A program made the position numbers and the translations under genes. From an uncultured Paracoccaceae bacterium (GTDB lineage Bacteria > Pseudomonadota > Alphaproteobacteria > Rhodobacterales > Rhodobacteraceae): a DNA stretch of 13,805 nt. The notes beneath the pieces were generated by a model, which ran no database searches, was not told the DNA's origin, and worked only from the letters and a program-made list of their open reading frames with translations. Location of the stretch: NCBI GenBank assembly GCA_937952085.1, contig CALFYQ010000410.1:1-13805 (forward strand), in the 5' to 3' direction. This document shows, one piece after another, positions 1 through 6,685 of the stretch (its first letter is position 1; each line of letters opens with the position of its first letter).

Positions 1-876
1 CTCTTCGACAGCCGCGCCGGCCGCGGCGCGCCGGTGACGCTCGATCTCGCCGAGGCGCTCGGCCTCGCCGCCACGCTCGCCCGCGGCGGCCCGATGGAGC
101 GCCGCCTGAAGAGCGCCGAGATCCGCGCCCGCGCCCGCGCCGAAGGACTGGCCGCCGCGCTCGACGCCGCGCGCGACGCGGCCGAGCGGCGGCCTGCCGA
201 CCAGGCGATCCTGCGGGACGCCGCCCATGCCGCGCTCGAGGAGGCTTCGGCCGAACGCGAAGGCGGCGTCGCCTATGTGCGCGCCGTGCTGGAGAACCGG
301 GATTTCATCGGAACCGAGATGTCGGGCGACGCCGCCCGCCGCCGCATCGCCTCCGAGCTGATCGGCCTCGGCCTCGCCAATGCCGCGCTCACCATCCTCG
401 AGCCGGCCCGCGGCCGCGGTTCGGACGCGACGAAGCGCGTCGCCGCCGCGGCGCTGATCGCGCTCGACCAGCCGGACGCGGCGCTCGACGAGCTCGAAGG
501 CCTCGCCGACCCCGATGCGCTCCGCCTCCGGGCCCGCGCCGAGGCGCGGCGCGGCCGGCCCGAAGCGGCGATCGCCGCGCTCGAGGCCGCCGGCGCCGCG
601 CAGCCCGAAGAGATCGCCCGCCTCGCGCTCCGCGCCGGGGACTGGGCCGGCGCCTCGGAGGCCGGCGACACCGAGCGCCGGATTCTCGCCGCCTACATGG
701 CCGGCGAGACGGCGGCCCCCGTCCGGGCCGAACTGGAAGCCGAATCGCCCGCCGCGGCCGCCGTTCTCGCGGCGCCGGAGACGCGTCCCGAAGTGACGCT
801 CGGCGAGACCCGCCAAGAGATGGAGGCGTCCCGCGCGGTGCGCCAGGTGATCGAGGATGCGCTGAAGGATGGATAA
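1..876 (+). CDS. Helical-repeat (TPR-like) protein of flagellar operon, 5' end missing
   Basis: The reading frame is open from the first base of the window and ends at TAA 874-876, so 291 residues are visible and the true start lies upstream. A GTG at 34 is in frame, but the frame is open before it and nothing marks it as the start. The protein is rich in Ala, Arg, Glu and Leu. It looks like a chain of amphipathic helix pairs, clearest at visible residues about 155-225, where segments such as PDAALDELEG and RPEAAIAALEAAG resemble tetratricopeptide repeats. I see no catalytic motif and no membrane segment in the visible part. It overlaps flgF by 8 bases, so it is very probably co-transcribed with the rod genes and has a flagellar role. 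A scaffold or MotC-like stator accessory role is possible but only inferred. I do not recognise the family. Confidence 0.75.
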   Translation, partial: LFDSRAGRGAPVTLDLAEALGLAATLARGGPMERRLKSAEIRARARAEGLAAALDAARDAAERRPADQAILRDAAHAALEEASAEREGGVAYVRAVLENRDFIGTEMSGDAARRRIASELIGLGLANAALTILEPARGRGSDATKRVAAAALIALDQPDAALDELEGLADPDALRLRARAEARRGRPEAAIAALEAAGAAQPEEIARLALRAGDWAGASEAGDTERRILAAYMAGETAAPVRAELEAESPAAAAVLAAPETRPEVTLGETRQEMEASRAVRQVIEDALKDG

Positions 877-1588
877 TCCAGGTTACGTCACGCTCTCGCG
901 CCAGGCGGCGCTGATGAAGGACATGAGGATCGTCGCGAACAACATCGCGAACCTCTCCACCACGGGCTTCCGGCGCGAGGGCGCCGTCTTCTCCGAGATG
1001 CTGGAGAAGGGCGGCGTGCTCGGCGGCGCGGCGGCGCAGACCGACGCGAATGTGCGCGTCACCGATTTCAGCCAGGGCGCGCTCCGGCGCACCGGCGCGG
1101 ATCTCGACCTCGCCATCGAGGGCGACGGCTTCTTCATGGTGGAGACGCCGGACGGCCCGGGCCTCACCCGCGCCGGCGCCTTCGTGGTCTCGCGCGCGGG
1201 CGAGCTCGTGAACGCGGACGGGCGCCGCGTTCTCGACGAGGGCGCGGCGGCCATCGCCATCCCGCCGGACGCCGGTCATATCGGCGTCGCCTCCGACGGC
1301 ACGATCTCCGTCGACGGCCAGCCGATCGGCAAGATCGGCGTCGCCAGGGTGGAGGATCCGTCCACCCTCGTCCGCAACGAGGCCGGAATCTTCACGACGG
1401 ACCAGCCGCTCGTTCCCGCCGAGGGCGCGACGGTCCACCAGGGCTTCGTGGAAAGCTCCAACGTCGATCCGATCCGCGAAATCGCTCGGATGATCGAGGT
1501 GCAGCGCGCCTACGAGCTCGGCCAGAGCTTCCTTGAAACCGAAGACGAACGAATCCGCGCCGCCATCCGCACGCTCGGCGCCGCCTGA
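869..1588 (+). CDS. flgF: Flagellar basal-body rod protein FlgF
   Basis: FlgF is a proximal rod subunit of the flagellar drive shaft, exported by the flagellar type III apparatus and assembled in the periplasm. The 239-residue protein has the N-terminal rod/hook signature ANNIANLSTTGF (residues 23-34), where NNIAN and the TTGF turn are family hallmarks. A middle segment runs DLAIEGDGFFMV, and the C-terminal flagellar domain contains SSNVDP and IEVQRAYE. It lacks the FlgG-specific insertion present in the next gene and is shorter, which separates FlgF from FlgG. The start is chosen because MDNPGYVTLSRQ matches how FlgF proteins begin; the Shine-Dalgarno signal is poor, so coupling to the upstream gene (8-base overlap) is likely. 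There is no cleavable signal peptide, as expected for this export route. Confidence 0.95.
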   Translation: MDNPGYVTLSRQAALMKDMRIVANNIANLSTTGFRREGAVFSEMLEKGGVLGGAAAQTDANVRVTDFSQGALRRTGADLDLAIEGDGFFMVETPDGPGLTRAGAFVVSRAGELVNADGRRVLDEGAAAIAIPPDAGHIGVASDGTISVDGQPIGKIGVARVEDPSTLVRNEAGIFTTDQPLVPAEGATVHQGFVESSNVDPIREIARMIEVQRAYELGQSFLETEDERIRAAIRTLGAA

Positions 1589-1632
1589 CGAAGCCAGACC
1601 GGCCCCAGGAAGGGGTCGGAGTTGAGATAGAT

Positions 1633-1638
1633 AGGAGA
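1633..1638 (+). promoter_or_regulatory. Strong ribosome binding site of flgG
   Basis: AGGAGA lies 5 bases before the flgG ATG, in the 55-base gap after flgF (1589-1643). The stretch GATAGATAGGAGA is unusually A-rich for this window. flgG is therefore the one gene of the flagellar block that is not coupled by overlap and has its own strong initiation signal. This fits a need for more FlgG than FlgF, because the distal rod contains many more subunits (known biology). AGGA-GAA-TCCT is a tiny inverted repeat over the site; whether it matters is unknown. I see no convincing promoter in the gap. Confidence 0.7.
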
Positions 1639-1643
1639 ATCCT

Positions 1644-2426
1644 ATGCGCGCGCTCGATATCGCGGCCACCGGGATGGAGGCCCAGAACCTCCGTGTGGAG
1701 ACGATCTCCAACAACCTGGCGAACATGAACACGACCGCCTACGCGCCGCGTCGGGCGGAGTTCGCGGACCTTCACTACCAGCAGGTCCGCCAGCCGGGCA
1801 CGATCAACGCCTCGGACGGCACGATCCTGCCGACGGGCGTGCAGCTCGGCCTCGGCGTCCGCGCCGCGGCGGTTTCGATGGAGCCGGGCGGCGGCTCCCT
1901 CCGACAGACAGGCGGCGAGCTCGACATCGCCATCCAGGGCCGCGGCTGGCTCGAGATCGAGCTCCCGAACGGCGAATCCGCCTGGACCCGCGACGGCGGC
2001 CTGAAGCGCTCCGCCGACGGCCAGCTTGTCACGGTCGAGGGCTTTCCCGTCATCCCCGACATCACCATCCCGGAAGACGCCAACAGCGTCAGCATCAACG
2101 CGGATGGCGAGGTCGTGGCGAATTTCACCGGCCAGCCCTCCGAGGTGCTCGGCCGCCTGACGCTCGGCGCCTTCGTGAACGAGAAGGGCCTCCAGGCGAT
2201 CGGCGGGAACCTCTTCACCGAGACCGCCGCCTCCGGCCCGCCCGATGTCGGCGACGCCGGCGTCGACGGCCGCGGCACCTTCCGCCAGGGCTTCCTCGAG
2301 GAGAGCGGCGTCGACCCGGTGCGCGAGATCACCGAGCTGATCGAGGCGCAGCGCGGCTACGAGATGAACGCCAAGGTCATCACCGCGGCGGACCAGATGC
2401 TCGGCGCCACGGTGCAGATCCGATGA
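1644..2426 (+). CDS. flgG: Flagellar distal rod protein FlgG
   Basis: FlgG forms the distal rod that passes through the P and L rings and connects to the hook. The protein has 260 residues, the usual FlgG length. It begins MRALDIAATGMEAQ and carries ISNNLANMNTTAY at residues 21-33, then the FlgG-specific segment around 46-66 (YQQVRQPGT, then LPTG), then DIAIQGRGW. The C-terminus has EESGVDPVREITELIEAQRGYEMN and ends LGATVQIR. The turn after NTT is AYAPRR instead of the common GFKRSR, a local substitution in the rod-polymerisation motif. It follows flgF after 55 bases with a strong ribosome binding site. Its stop overlaps the flgA start as ATGA (2423-2426). Assignment is secure from the FlgG-specific segment and the order of genes. 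Confidence 0.97.
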   Translation: MRALDIAATGMEAQNLRVETISNNLANMNTTAYAPRRAEFADLHYQQVRQPGTINASDGTILPTGVQLGLGVRAAAVSMEPGGGSLRQTGGELDIAIQGRGWLEIELPNGESAWTRDGGLKRSADGQLVTVEGFPVIPDITIPEDANSVSINADGEVVANFTGQPSEVLGRLTLGAFVNEKGLQAIGGNLFTETAASGPPDVGDAGVDGRGTFRQGFLEESGVDPVREITELIEAQRGYEMNAKVITAADQMLGATVQIR

Positions 2427-2848
2427 ACCGCGCGCTCCTCGCGTTCGGCCTTCTCGCAGCGGCGCCCGCCGCGGCCGAGAGCCTTGTCGCCGCGCGCACG
2501 ATACCGGCGCGGTCGGCCATCTCGATCGAGGATCTCCGGCTCGTCTCGCAGGAGATCCCGGGGGCGCTCGGCGACCCCGCCTCGGTCGAGGGCATGGAGG
2601 CGAAGGTGACGATCTACGAGGGCCGGCCGCTTCGCGCCGGCGATCTCGCGCCGCCGGCGCTGGTCGAGCGGAACGATCTCATTCGCCTCGTGTTCCGGCG
2701 CGGGCCGCTTGAGATCGAAACGGACGGCCGCGCGCTGGACCGCGCCCGCGAGGGCGAGCCGGCGCGGGCGATGAACCTCTCGTCCCGCTCCATCGTCGTC
2801 GGGGTCGTGGCGGGACCGGGTCTGATCGAAGTGGGGGTTCGCAGATGA
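2423..2848 (+). CDS. flgA: Flagellar P-ring assembly chaperone FlgA (short form)
   Basis: FlgA is a periplasmic chaperone needed for FlgI to assemble into the P ring. The 141-residue product starts with a Sec signal peptide (MNRALLAFGLLAAAPAAA, probable cleavage near residue 18-19). A SAF-like domain follows (about 20-78, with ARTIPARSAISIEDL and YEGRPLRAGDL), then the FlgA C-terminal region, including GEPARAMNLSSRSIVVGVV (111-129). Enteric FlgA is roughly 220 residues; this one lacks the extra N-terminal region, which I believe is common in alphaproteobacteria. It overlaps flgG by ATGA and flgH by ATGA (2845-2848), so translation of all three is probably coupled. flgI, the gene for its client, is not in this window. 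Confidence 0.92.
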   Translation: MNRALLAFGLLAAAPAAAESLVAARTIPARSAISIEDLRLVSQEIPGALGDPASVEGMEAKVTIYEGRPLRAGDLAPPALVERNDLIRLVFRRGPLEIETDGRALDRAREGEPARAMNLSSRSIVVGVVAGPGLIEVGVRR

Positions 2849-3618
2849 AACGCGTCGCGCTTCTCGGTCTTCTTGTGCTGGCGTCGGCCTGCGGCCGGCT
2901 GGACCATCTCGGCAAGCCGCCATCCTTCTCTCCGCCGGGTCAGGCGGTGGTCGAGGCGGCGCCGCTGACGCCGGAGCGGGTTGCGCTGGCGACGCCGGGG
3001 CCGGGGCCGGCCGAGATCGCCGCCCGCTACTCCGCCCCGGCGACGGACCTTCATTCCGGCGTCCGAACCGCGTCGCTCTGGCGCGCCGGGCCGTCCTCGC
3101 TGCTCGGGGACCGGCGCGCCCGAGGGCGCGGGGACATCCTGACCGTCGTCATCGAGATCGACGAGGAGGCGCAGATCGACAACGCCACCCAGCGCTCCCG
3201 GGCGGCGGGCGAGGACATGTCGGTCACCGCGCTGCTCGGCTTGCCGAAGCTGATCGACGACATCACCGGCGTCGACCTCGACCCGGGCGCGCAGGTCTCC
3301 TCGAATTCCAGCGCTTCCGGTTCGGGCACGGTGCGGCGAAAGGAGAAGATCGCGCTCCGCGTCGCGGCGACGGTCGCCGAGGTCCTGCCGAACGGTCATT
3401 TCGTGATCGTCGGCAACCAGGAAGTGCGGGTGAACTTCGAGCTGCGCGACCTTCGCATCCAGGGCGTCGTCCGTCCGGAGGATGTCAGCCGCAAGAACGA
3501 GATCCCGCTGGAGAAGATCGCCGACGCGCGCGTCAGCTATGGCGGCCGCGGCCAGATCACCGACGTTCAGCAGCCGCGCTACGGTCAGCAGATCGCCGAC
3601 ATCATCCTGCCCTTCTGA
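2845..3618 (+). CDS. flgH: Flagellar L-ring lipoprotein FlgH
   Basis: FlgH builds the outer-membrane L ring, the bushing around the distal rod. The 257-residue protein has a lipoprotein signal peptide (MKRVALLGLLVLASAC) with the lipidated cysteine at residue 16; position -3 is Ala rather than the preferred Leu. The body carries the FlgH signatures: SLWRAG, then LLGDRRARGRGDILTVVIEIDEEA, a Ser-rich stretch near 150-160, RVAATVAEVLPNGHFVIVGNQEVRVNFE, and RGQITDVQQPRYGQQIADIILPF at the C-terminus. It overlaps flgA by 4 bases and is followed 12 bases later by fliL. FlgH is about 230 residues in enterics; the extra length here is a proline/alanine-rich region between the lipid anchor and the SLW motif. 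Confidence 0.96.
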   Translation: MKRVALLGLLVLASACGRLDHLGKPPSFSPPGQAVVEAAPLTPERVALATPGPGPAEIAARYSAPATDLHSGVRTASLWRAGPSSLLGDRRARGRGDILTVVIEIDEEAQIDNATQRSRAAGEDMSVTALLGLPKLIDDITGVDLDPGAQVSSNSSASGSGTVRRKEKIALRVAATVAEVLPNGHFVIVGNQEVRVNFELRDLRIQGVVRPEDVSRKNEIPLEKIADARVSYGGRGQITDVQQPRYGQQIADIILPF

Positions 3619-3630
3619 GGACGTTTCGCG

Positions 3631-4203
3631 ATGAAGAAGCTGCTTCTTCCCCTGATCCTCGCCCTTGTCGGGCTGGGCGGAGGCGTCGCCGCCGGGCTGT
3701 TCCTCCAGCCCGCGCCGGCGCCGGAAGAGACGATGGCCGCCCATGGCGAGGGCGGCGGCGCCCCGGACGGCGAGGCCGCGCACGGCGGCGCCGACATCGC
3801 CCTGGCCCCGCAGGGCCATGGCGCAGGGCCGGCCGCGCATTCCGCCGAACCGGAGCAAGATGAGGAGCACGCGGCCCAGACCGAGTTCATCAAGCTCGAG
3901 AAGCAGTTCGTGGTGCCGATCATTGAGCGGCAGAAGGTCGTCTCGCTGATGGTGATCTCGATGGCGATCGAGGTCGAGACCGGGGCGGGCCCGAAAGTGT
4001 TCGACCGGGAGCCGAAGCTGAGGGACGAGTTCCTCAGGGTGCTCTTCACCCATGCCCAGTCCGGCGGGTTCTCCGGCGTCTTCACCGACGAGCGGCCGAT
4101 GGACGATCTTCGCGCCTCGCTGACGGCGACGGCGCGGAGCGTGCTTGGCGCCGCCGCGAAATCGGTGCTGCTCACGAACCTGGTGCGGCAGGATCTGAGC
4201 TGA
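3631..4203 (+). CDS. fliL: Flagellar basal-body-associated protein FliL
   Basis: FliL is an inner-membrane protein that surrounds the MotA/B stator and supports torque. The 190-residue product has a short cytoplasmic start, one membrane segment (about 4-25), a Gly/Ala/Glu linker (26-82) and a C-terminal FliL domain (about 85-190) with FIKLEKQFVVPII, VISMAIEVETG, EPKLRDEFLRVLF and LTNLVRQDLS at the end. The usual LDPFVVNL-type strand is replaced by LEKQFVVPI, a divergent form. The linker carries histidines at 38, 51, 63, 70 and 80 among acidic residues. It lies 12 bases after flgH, with GAGGA upstream of the ATG, and is the last gene of the flagellar block. Name confidence rests on topology, the C-terminal pattern and position. 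Confidence 0.85.
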   Translation: MKKLLLPLILALVGLGGGVAAGLFLQPAPAPEETMAAHGEGGGAPDGEAAHGGADIALAPQGHGAGPAAHSAEPEQDEEHAAQTEFIKLEKQFVVPIIERQKVVSLMVISMAIEVETGAGPKVFDREPKLRDEFLRVLFTHAQSGGFSGVFTDERPMDDLRASLTATARSVLGAAAKSVLLTNLVRQDLS

Positions 4204-4287
4204 GGCGCCGCGGCGCGCGGAAGAATCTGGCGGGGCCGGCCGCGCTCTCGTAAGCTCGGGTCAGAGCCAGCGAAAGCGGAGCCCGCC
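4204..4287 (+). promoter_or_regulatory. Gap between fliL and binding-protein gene; end of flagellar operon
   Basis: This 84-base gap holds a perfect 12-base palindrome (4205-4216, GCGCCGCGGCGC) directly after the fliL stop, with no T-run behind it, so it is not a convincing terminator. TAAGCT at 4251-4256 could be a -10 element for the next gene, but the matching -35 is poor. GCGGAG at 4276-4281, 6 bases before the ATG, is an adequate ribosome binding site. A promoter is expected here because the gene function changes, but the sequence shows it only weakly. Confidence 0.3.
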
Positions 4288-5133
4288 ATGCGCCGCCACG
4301 GAACCTTCCTCGCCGCAATGCTTCTAGCGGCCGTCGCCGGCGAGGCGGCGGCGGATGCGCTGGACCGCATCGCGGAGCGCGGCGAGATCCGCTTCGGCGT
4401 GCGGGAAAGCTCCGCGCCCTTCTCCTACCGGACCGAGACGGGCGAGGCCGCGGGCCTCGCGGTCCGGCTCTGCCGCCGCGTCGCCAACGCGCTCTCGACC
4501 CGGCTCGGCAAGCCGATCGCGCCTGCCTTCGTGACGGTCGATGCGAAGACCCGCTTCGCCGCCCTCGCCGAAGGCCGGGTCGACGTTCATTGCGGGCCGA
4601 TGACGCAGACCCTCGCGCGCCGGGAGACGCTGGATTTCTCGATCCCCTATTTCATGGACGGGATCGGCGCCGCGCTTCGCCGGGACGGGCCGCAGGACGT
4701 GACCGAACTCAAGGGCCAGCCCGTCGGCGCCCTCGCCGGCACGACCGGAATCGCCAAGGCGGCGGAATGGGGCGCCGCGGGCGGCTCGAAGATCGTCGAG
4801 TTCGCCTCCCACGAGGCAGGGCTCCGCGCCCTCGCGAAGGGCGAGATCGACGCCTATTTCGGCGACCAGGGCCTTCTCGTCCACCAGCTCAACGAGTTGA
4901 AGAAGGAGGACCGGCTGATCCCGATCCGGGTGATGGAGGAGCAGTTCTCCTACGAGCCCTATTCGCTGGCGATGAAGGCGGGCGAGGGGCGGCTACGGCT
5001 CGAGGTCGACCGCGCCCTCTCCCGCGCCTTCCTCAGCCAGGAAGTGTTCGACGACATCCAGGCCGAGTTCGGCGACCTCGCCCTCTCGGACTTCGCCGCC
5101 TTCCTCTACGTCCTCGTCGCGCTGCCGGAATAG
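4288..5133 (+). CDS. GltI-like polar amino-acid ABC transporter substrate-binding protein
   Basis: This is a periplasmic binding protein (solute-binding family 3) predicted to capture a polar amino acid, possibly glutamate or aspartate, for ABC import. The 281-residue protein has a Sec signal peptide (cleavage near AAA, residues 20-22), then GEIRFGVRESSAPFSY, GLAVRLCRRVANAL, RFAALAEGRVDVHCGPMT, TLARRETLDFSIPYFMDG, GQPVGALAGTT and EIDAYFGDQ. Cys62 and Cys102 sit where GltI-type proteins have DLC and ECG motifs, and may form a disulfide. Arg111-Arg112 and the downstream DFSIPY belong to the ligand-binding segment of the family. No permease or ATPase gene lies next to it: fliL precedes it and pheA converges on it with a 22-base gap. 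Ligand identity is a guess. Confidence 0.85.
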   Translation: MRRHGTFLAAMLLAAVAGEAAADALDRIAERGEIRFGVRESSAPFSYRTETGEAAGLAVRLCRRVANALSTRLGKPIAPAFVTVDAKTRFAALAEGRVDVHCGPMTQTLARRETLDFSIPYFMDGIGAALRRDGPQDVTELKGQPVGALAGTTGIAKAAEWGAAGGSKIVEFASHEAGLRALAKGEIDAYFGDQGLLVHQLNELKKEDRLIPIRVMEEQFSYEPYSLAMKAGEGRLRLEVDRALSRAFLSQEVFDDIQAEFGDLALSDFAAFLYVLVALPE

Positions 5134-5155
5134 CAGGGGCCGAGGCCGCGCAGGG

Positions 5156-6019
5156 TCAGCGCCCGTCGCGCGCCGCGCTGCGCGGATAGGCGCCCAGCAC
5201 CTTCAGGTAGGAGGTGAAGAAGCGCAGCTCCTCCATCGCCAGCACCACGTTCTGGTGCTCCGGATGCCCCTCGATATCGGCGTAGAACTGCGTCGCGGTG
5301 AAGGAGCCGTCGATCATGTAGCTTTCGAGCTTCACCATGTTGACGCCGTTGGTCGCGAAGCCGCCCATCGCCTTGTAGAGCGCCGCCGGCAGGTTCCGCA
5401 CCTGGAAGACGAAGGTGGTGAGCGCGGGGCCCGCATGGGGGTCCGCCTCGATCTTCCGCGGGCTCATCACAAGGAAGCGCGTGGTGTTGTGGGCGGCGTC
5501 CTGCACGTCCTTCGCCAGCGTCTCGAGCCCGTAGAGCTCGCCCGAGAGCGTCGAGGCGAGCGCGACGCGGCTCTTCACGCCGGCCTCCGCCACGGCCTTG
5601 GCCGAGCCGGCCGTGTCGGCCCCGGTGATCGCCTTGATCCCGTGCTTTTTCAGGAAGTTGCGGCACTGACCGAGCAGCACCGTATGGCTCATCGCCTCCT
5701 TCACGTCGGAGAGCTTGGTCCCCGGAACGCCGAGCACGTCGATCCGCACCGGAACGAAATGCTCGGCGATGATGTAGAGCCCGCTCTCGGGCAGGAGGCG
5801 GTGGATGTCCGCCACGCGGCCATAGAGTGAATTCTCCACCGGCAGCATCGCGAGCGCCGCCTGGCCGGACTTCACCGCCGCCACCGCATCCTCGAAAGTG
5901 GCGCAGGGCAGCGGCTCCAGCGCGGGATAGACCTCGCGGCAGGCCTGGTGGGAATAGGCGCCCAGTTCGCCCTGGAAGGCGATGCGGGCGCCGGCGAGGG
6001 CGGGGTCTGCAGGCGTCAT
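5156..6019 (-). CDS. pheA: Prephenate dehydratase
   Basis: This cytoplasmic enzyme decarboxylates and dehydrates prephenate to phenylpyruvate in phenylalanine synthesis. It is a stand-alone dehydratase of 287 residues without a chorismate mutase domain. The catalytic part begins RIAFQGELGAYSHQA (12-26) and contains MLPVENSLYGRV (58-69) and NTTRFLV (178-184), where TRF (180-182) is the catalytic motif. The ACT regulatory domain spans about 199-275. In it, the GALV and ESRP motifs that bind phenylalanine in better-studied enzymes read AALY (212-215) and ESYM (232-235). The ATG at 6017-6019 is chosen because the family starts just before the first strand. The gene is divergent from cycM and convergent with the binding-protein gene. 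Confidence 0.96.
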   Translation of the reverse strand: MTPADPALAGARIAFQGELGAYSHQACREVYPALEPLPCATFEDAVAAVKSGQAALAMLPVENSLYGRVADIHRLLPESGLYIIAEHFVPVRIDVLGVPGTKLSDVKEAMSHTVLLGQCRNFLKKHGIKAITGADTAGSAKAVAEAGVKSRVALASTLSGELYGLETLAKDVQDAAHNTTRFLVMSPRKIEADPHAGPALTTFVFQVRNLPAALYKAMGGFATNGVNMVKLESYMIDGSFTATQFYADIEGHPEHQNVVLAMEELRFFTSYLKVLGAYPRSAARDGR

Positions 6020-6127
6020 TTTCAGGCGTTCCGGGCTAAAGGTCGCGCCTTATACGCCTTGCCCCGGAGCGCGGGAACCCTGTATTGACGACCCAGACGA
6101 ACGCCCCGCGGGAGGACGTATCCAACT
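6020..6127. promoter_or_regulatory. Divergent promoter region between pheA and the cytochrome c gene
   Basis: This 108-base gap must start both genes. For the plus-strand cytochrome gene, TTGCCC (6059-6064), a 16-base spacer and TGTATT (6081-6086) form a plausible sigma-70-type promoter; TTGACG at 6085-6090 lacks a partner -10. For pheA, the complement of 6049-6054 reads TATAAG, a good -10 about 30 bases before the start codon, but its -35 is weak. GGGAGGA (6110-6116) is the cytochrome ribosome binding site, with a rather long 11-base spacing. I see no attenuator leader peptide or T-box for pheA. Confidence 0.45.
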
Positions 6128-6634
6128 ATGGAAACCAACAAGATCGTAGGCGCCATCTGCTCGACGCTGCTGGTCTTTCTCGGCCTCGGCTTCTTCGCGG
6201 AGCTGCTCTACCACCCGCATGAGGAGCACGAGCTCGCCTTCGCGCTGGCCGCCGAGGAATCCGGTGGCGAAGAGGCGGCCGAGGAGGTCGACCTGACCGC
6301 GCTGTTCGCTGCGGCGAGCGTGGCCGAGGGCGAGAAGGTCTTCAAGAAATGCGCCGCCTGCCACAAGCTGGAGGAGGGCGCGAACGGCGTCGGCCCAACG
6401 CTTTACAGCATCGTCAACCGCGACGTCGGCTCGATCGCGGGCTTCAACTATTCCGGCGCGCTTCCGGCCGACGAGAAGTGGACGCCGGAGCATCTTTTCC
6501 ACTTCCTCGAGAACCCGAAGAAGGTCCATCCGGGCACCTCGATGGGCTTCGCCGGCCTGAAGAAGGCGGAGGACCGGGTGAACATCATCGCCTATCTCAA
6601 CGAGGATGACGGCAGCCCCGACCCGCTGCCCTGA
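6128..6634 (+). CDS. cycM: Membrane-anchored c-type cytochrome (CycM / c552 type)
   Basis: This class I cytochrome c, tethered to the inner membrane, passes electrons in the periplasm; in Paracoccus the homologous c552 links the bc1 complex to cytochrome oxidase (known for the family). The 168-residue protein has an uncleaved membrane anchor (about 7-27) and a charged linker (28-57) with His29, His31 and His34 and many glutamates. The haem domain follows. The haem-binding motif is CAACH (75-79), and the distal ligand is probably Met139 in GTSMGF. GVGPTLYSIVNRDVG, NYSGAL and a terminal INIIAYL-like segment (VNIIAYL, 151-157) are typical of mitochondrial-type cytochromes c. It stands alone between a divergent pheA and a hairpin terminator. 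Confidence 0.92.
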   Translation: METNKIVGAICSTLLVFLGLGFFAELLYHPHEEHELAFALAAEESGGEEAAEEVDLTALFAAASVAEGEKVFKKCAACHKLEEGANGVGPTLYSIVNRDVGSIAGFNYSGALPADEKWTPEHLFHFLENPKKVHPGTSMGFAGLKKAEDRVNIIAYLNEDDGSPDPLP

Positions 6635-6655
6635 TCGCCTCGAACCGAGCATGAC

Positions 6656-6679
6656 GCGGGCCGCCTCCGGGCGGCCCGC
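6656..6679. terminator. Bidirectional hairpin terminator between convergent genes
   Basis: A perfect 10-base-pair stem (GCGGGCCGCC at 6656-6665 against GGCGGCCCGC at 6670-6679) encloses a TCCG loop. It lies 22 bases after the cytochrome stop and 6 bases beyond the stop of the minus-strand enolase-superfamily gene. On the plus strand it is followed by TGCATTTCA, a short and imperfect T-rich tail; on the minus strand there is no T-run. The position between convergent genes makes a shared terminator the natural reading, though release may need Rho given the weak tails. Confidence 0.75.
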
Positions 6680-6685
6680 TGCATT

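Noticed and set aside
1593..1620. Small hairpin in the flgF-flgG gap (CCCC-AGGAA-GGGG)
   Set aside because: Only four base pairs and inside an operon; likely chance.
389..1732. 447-codon open frame on the minus strand
   Set aside because: It lies antisense to the helical-repeat gene and flgF, has an Arg/Ala/Pro-rich translation with no recognisable domain, and is what a high-GC third-position bias produces opposite real genes.
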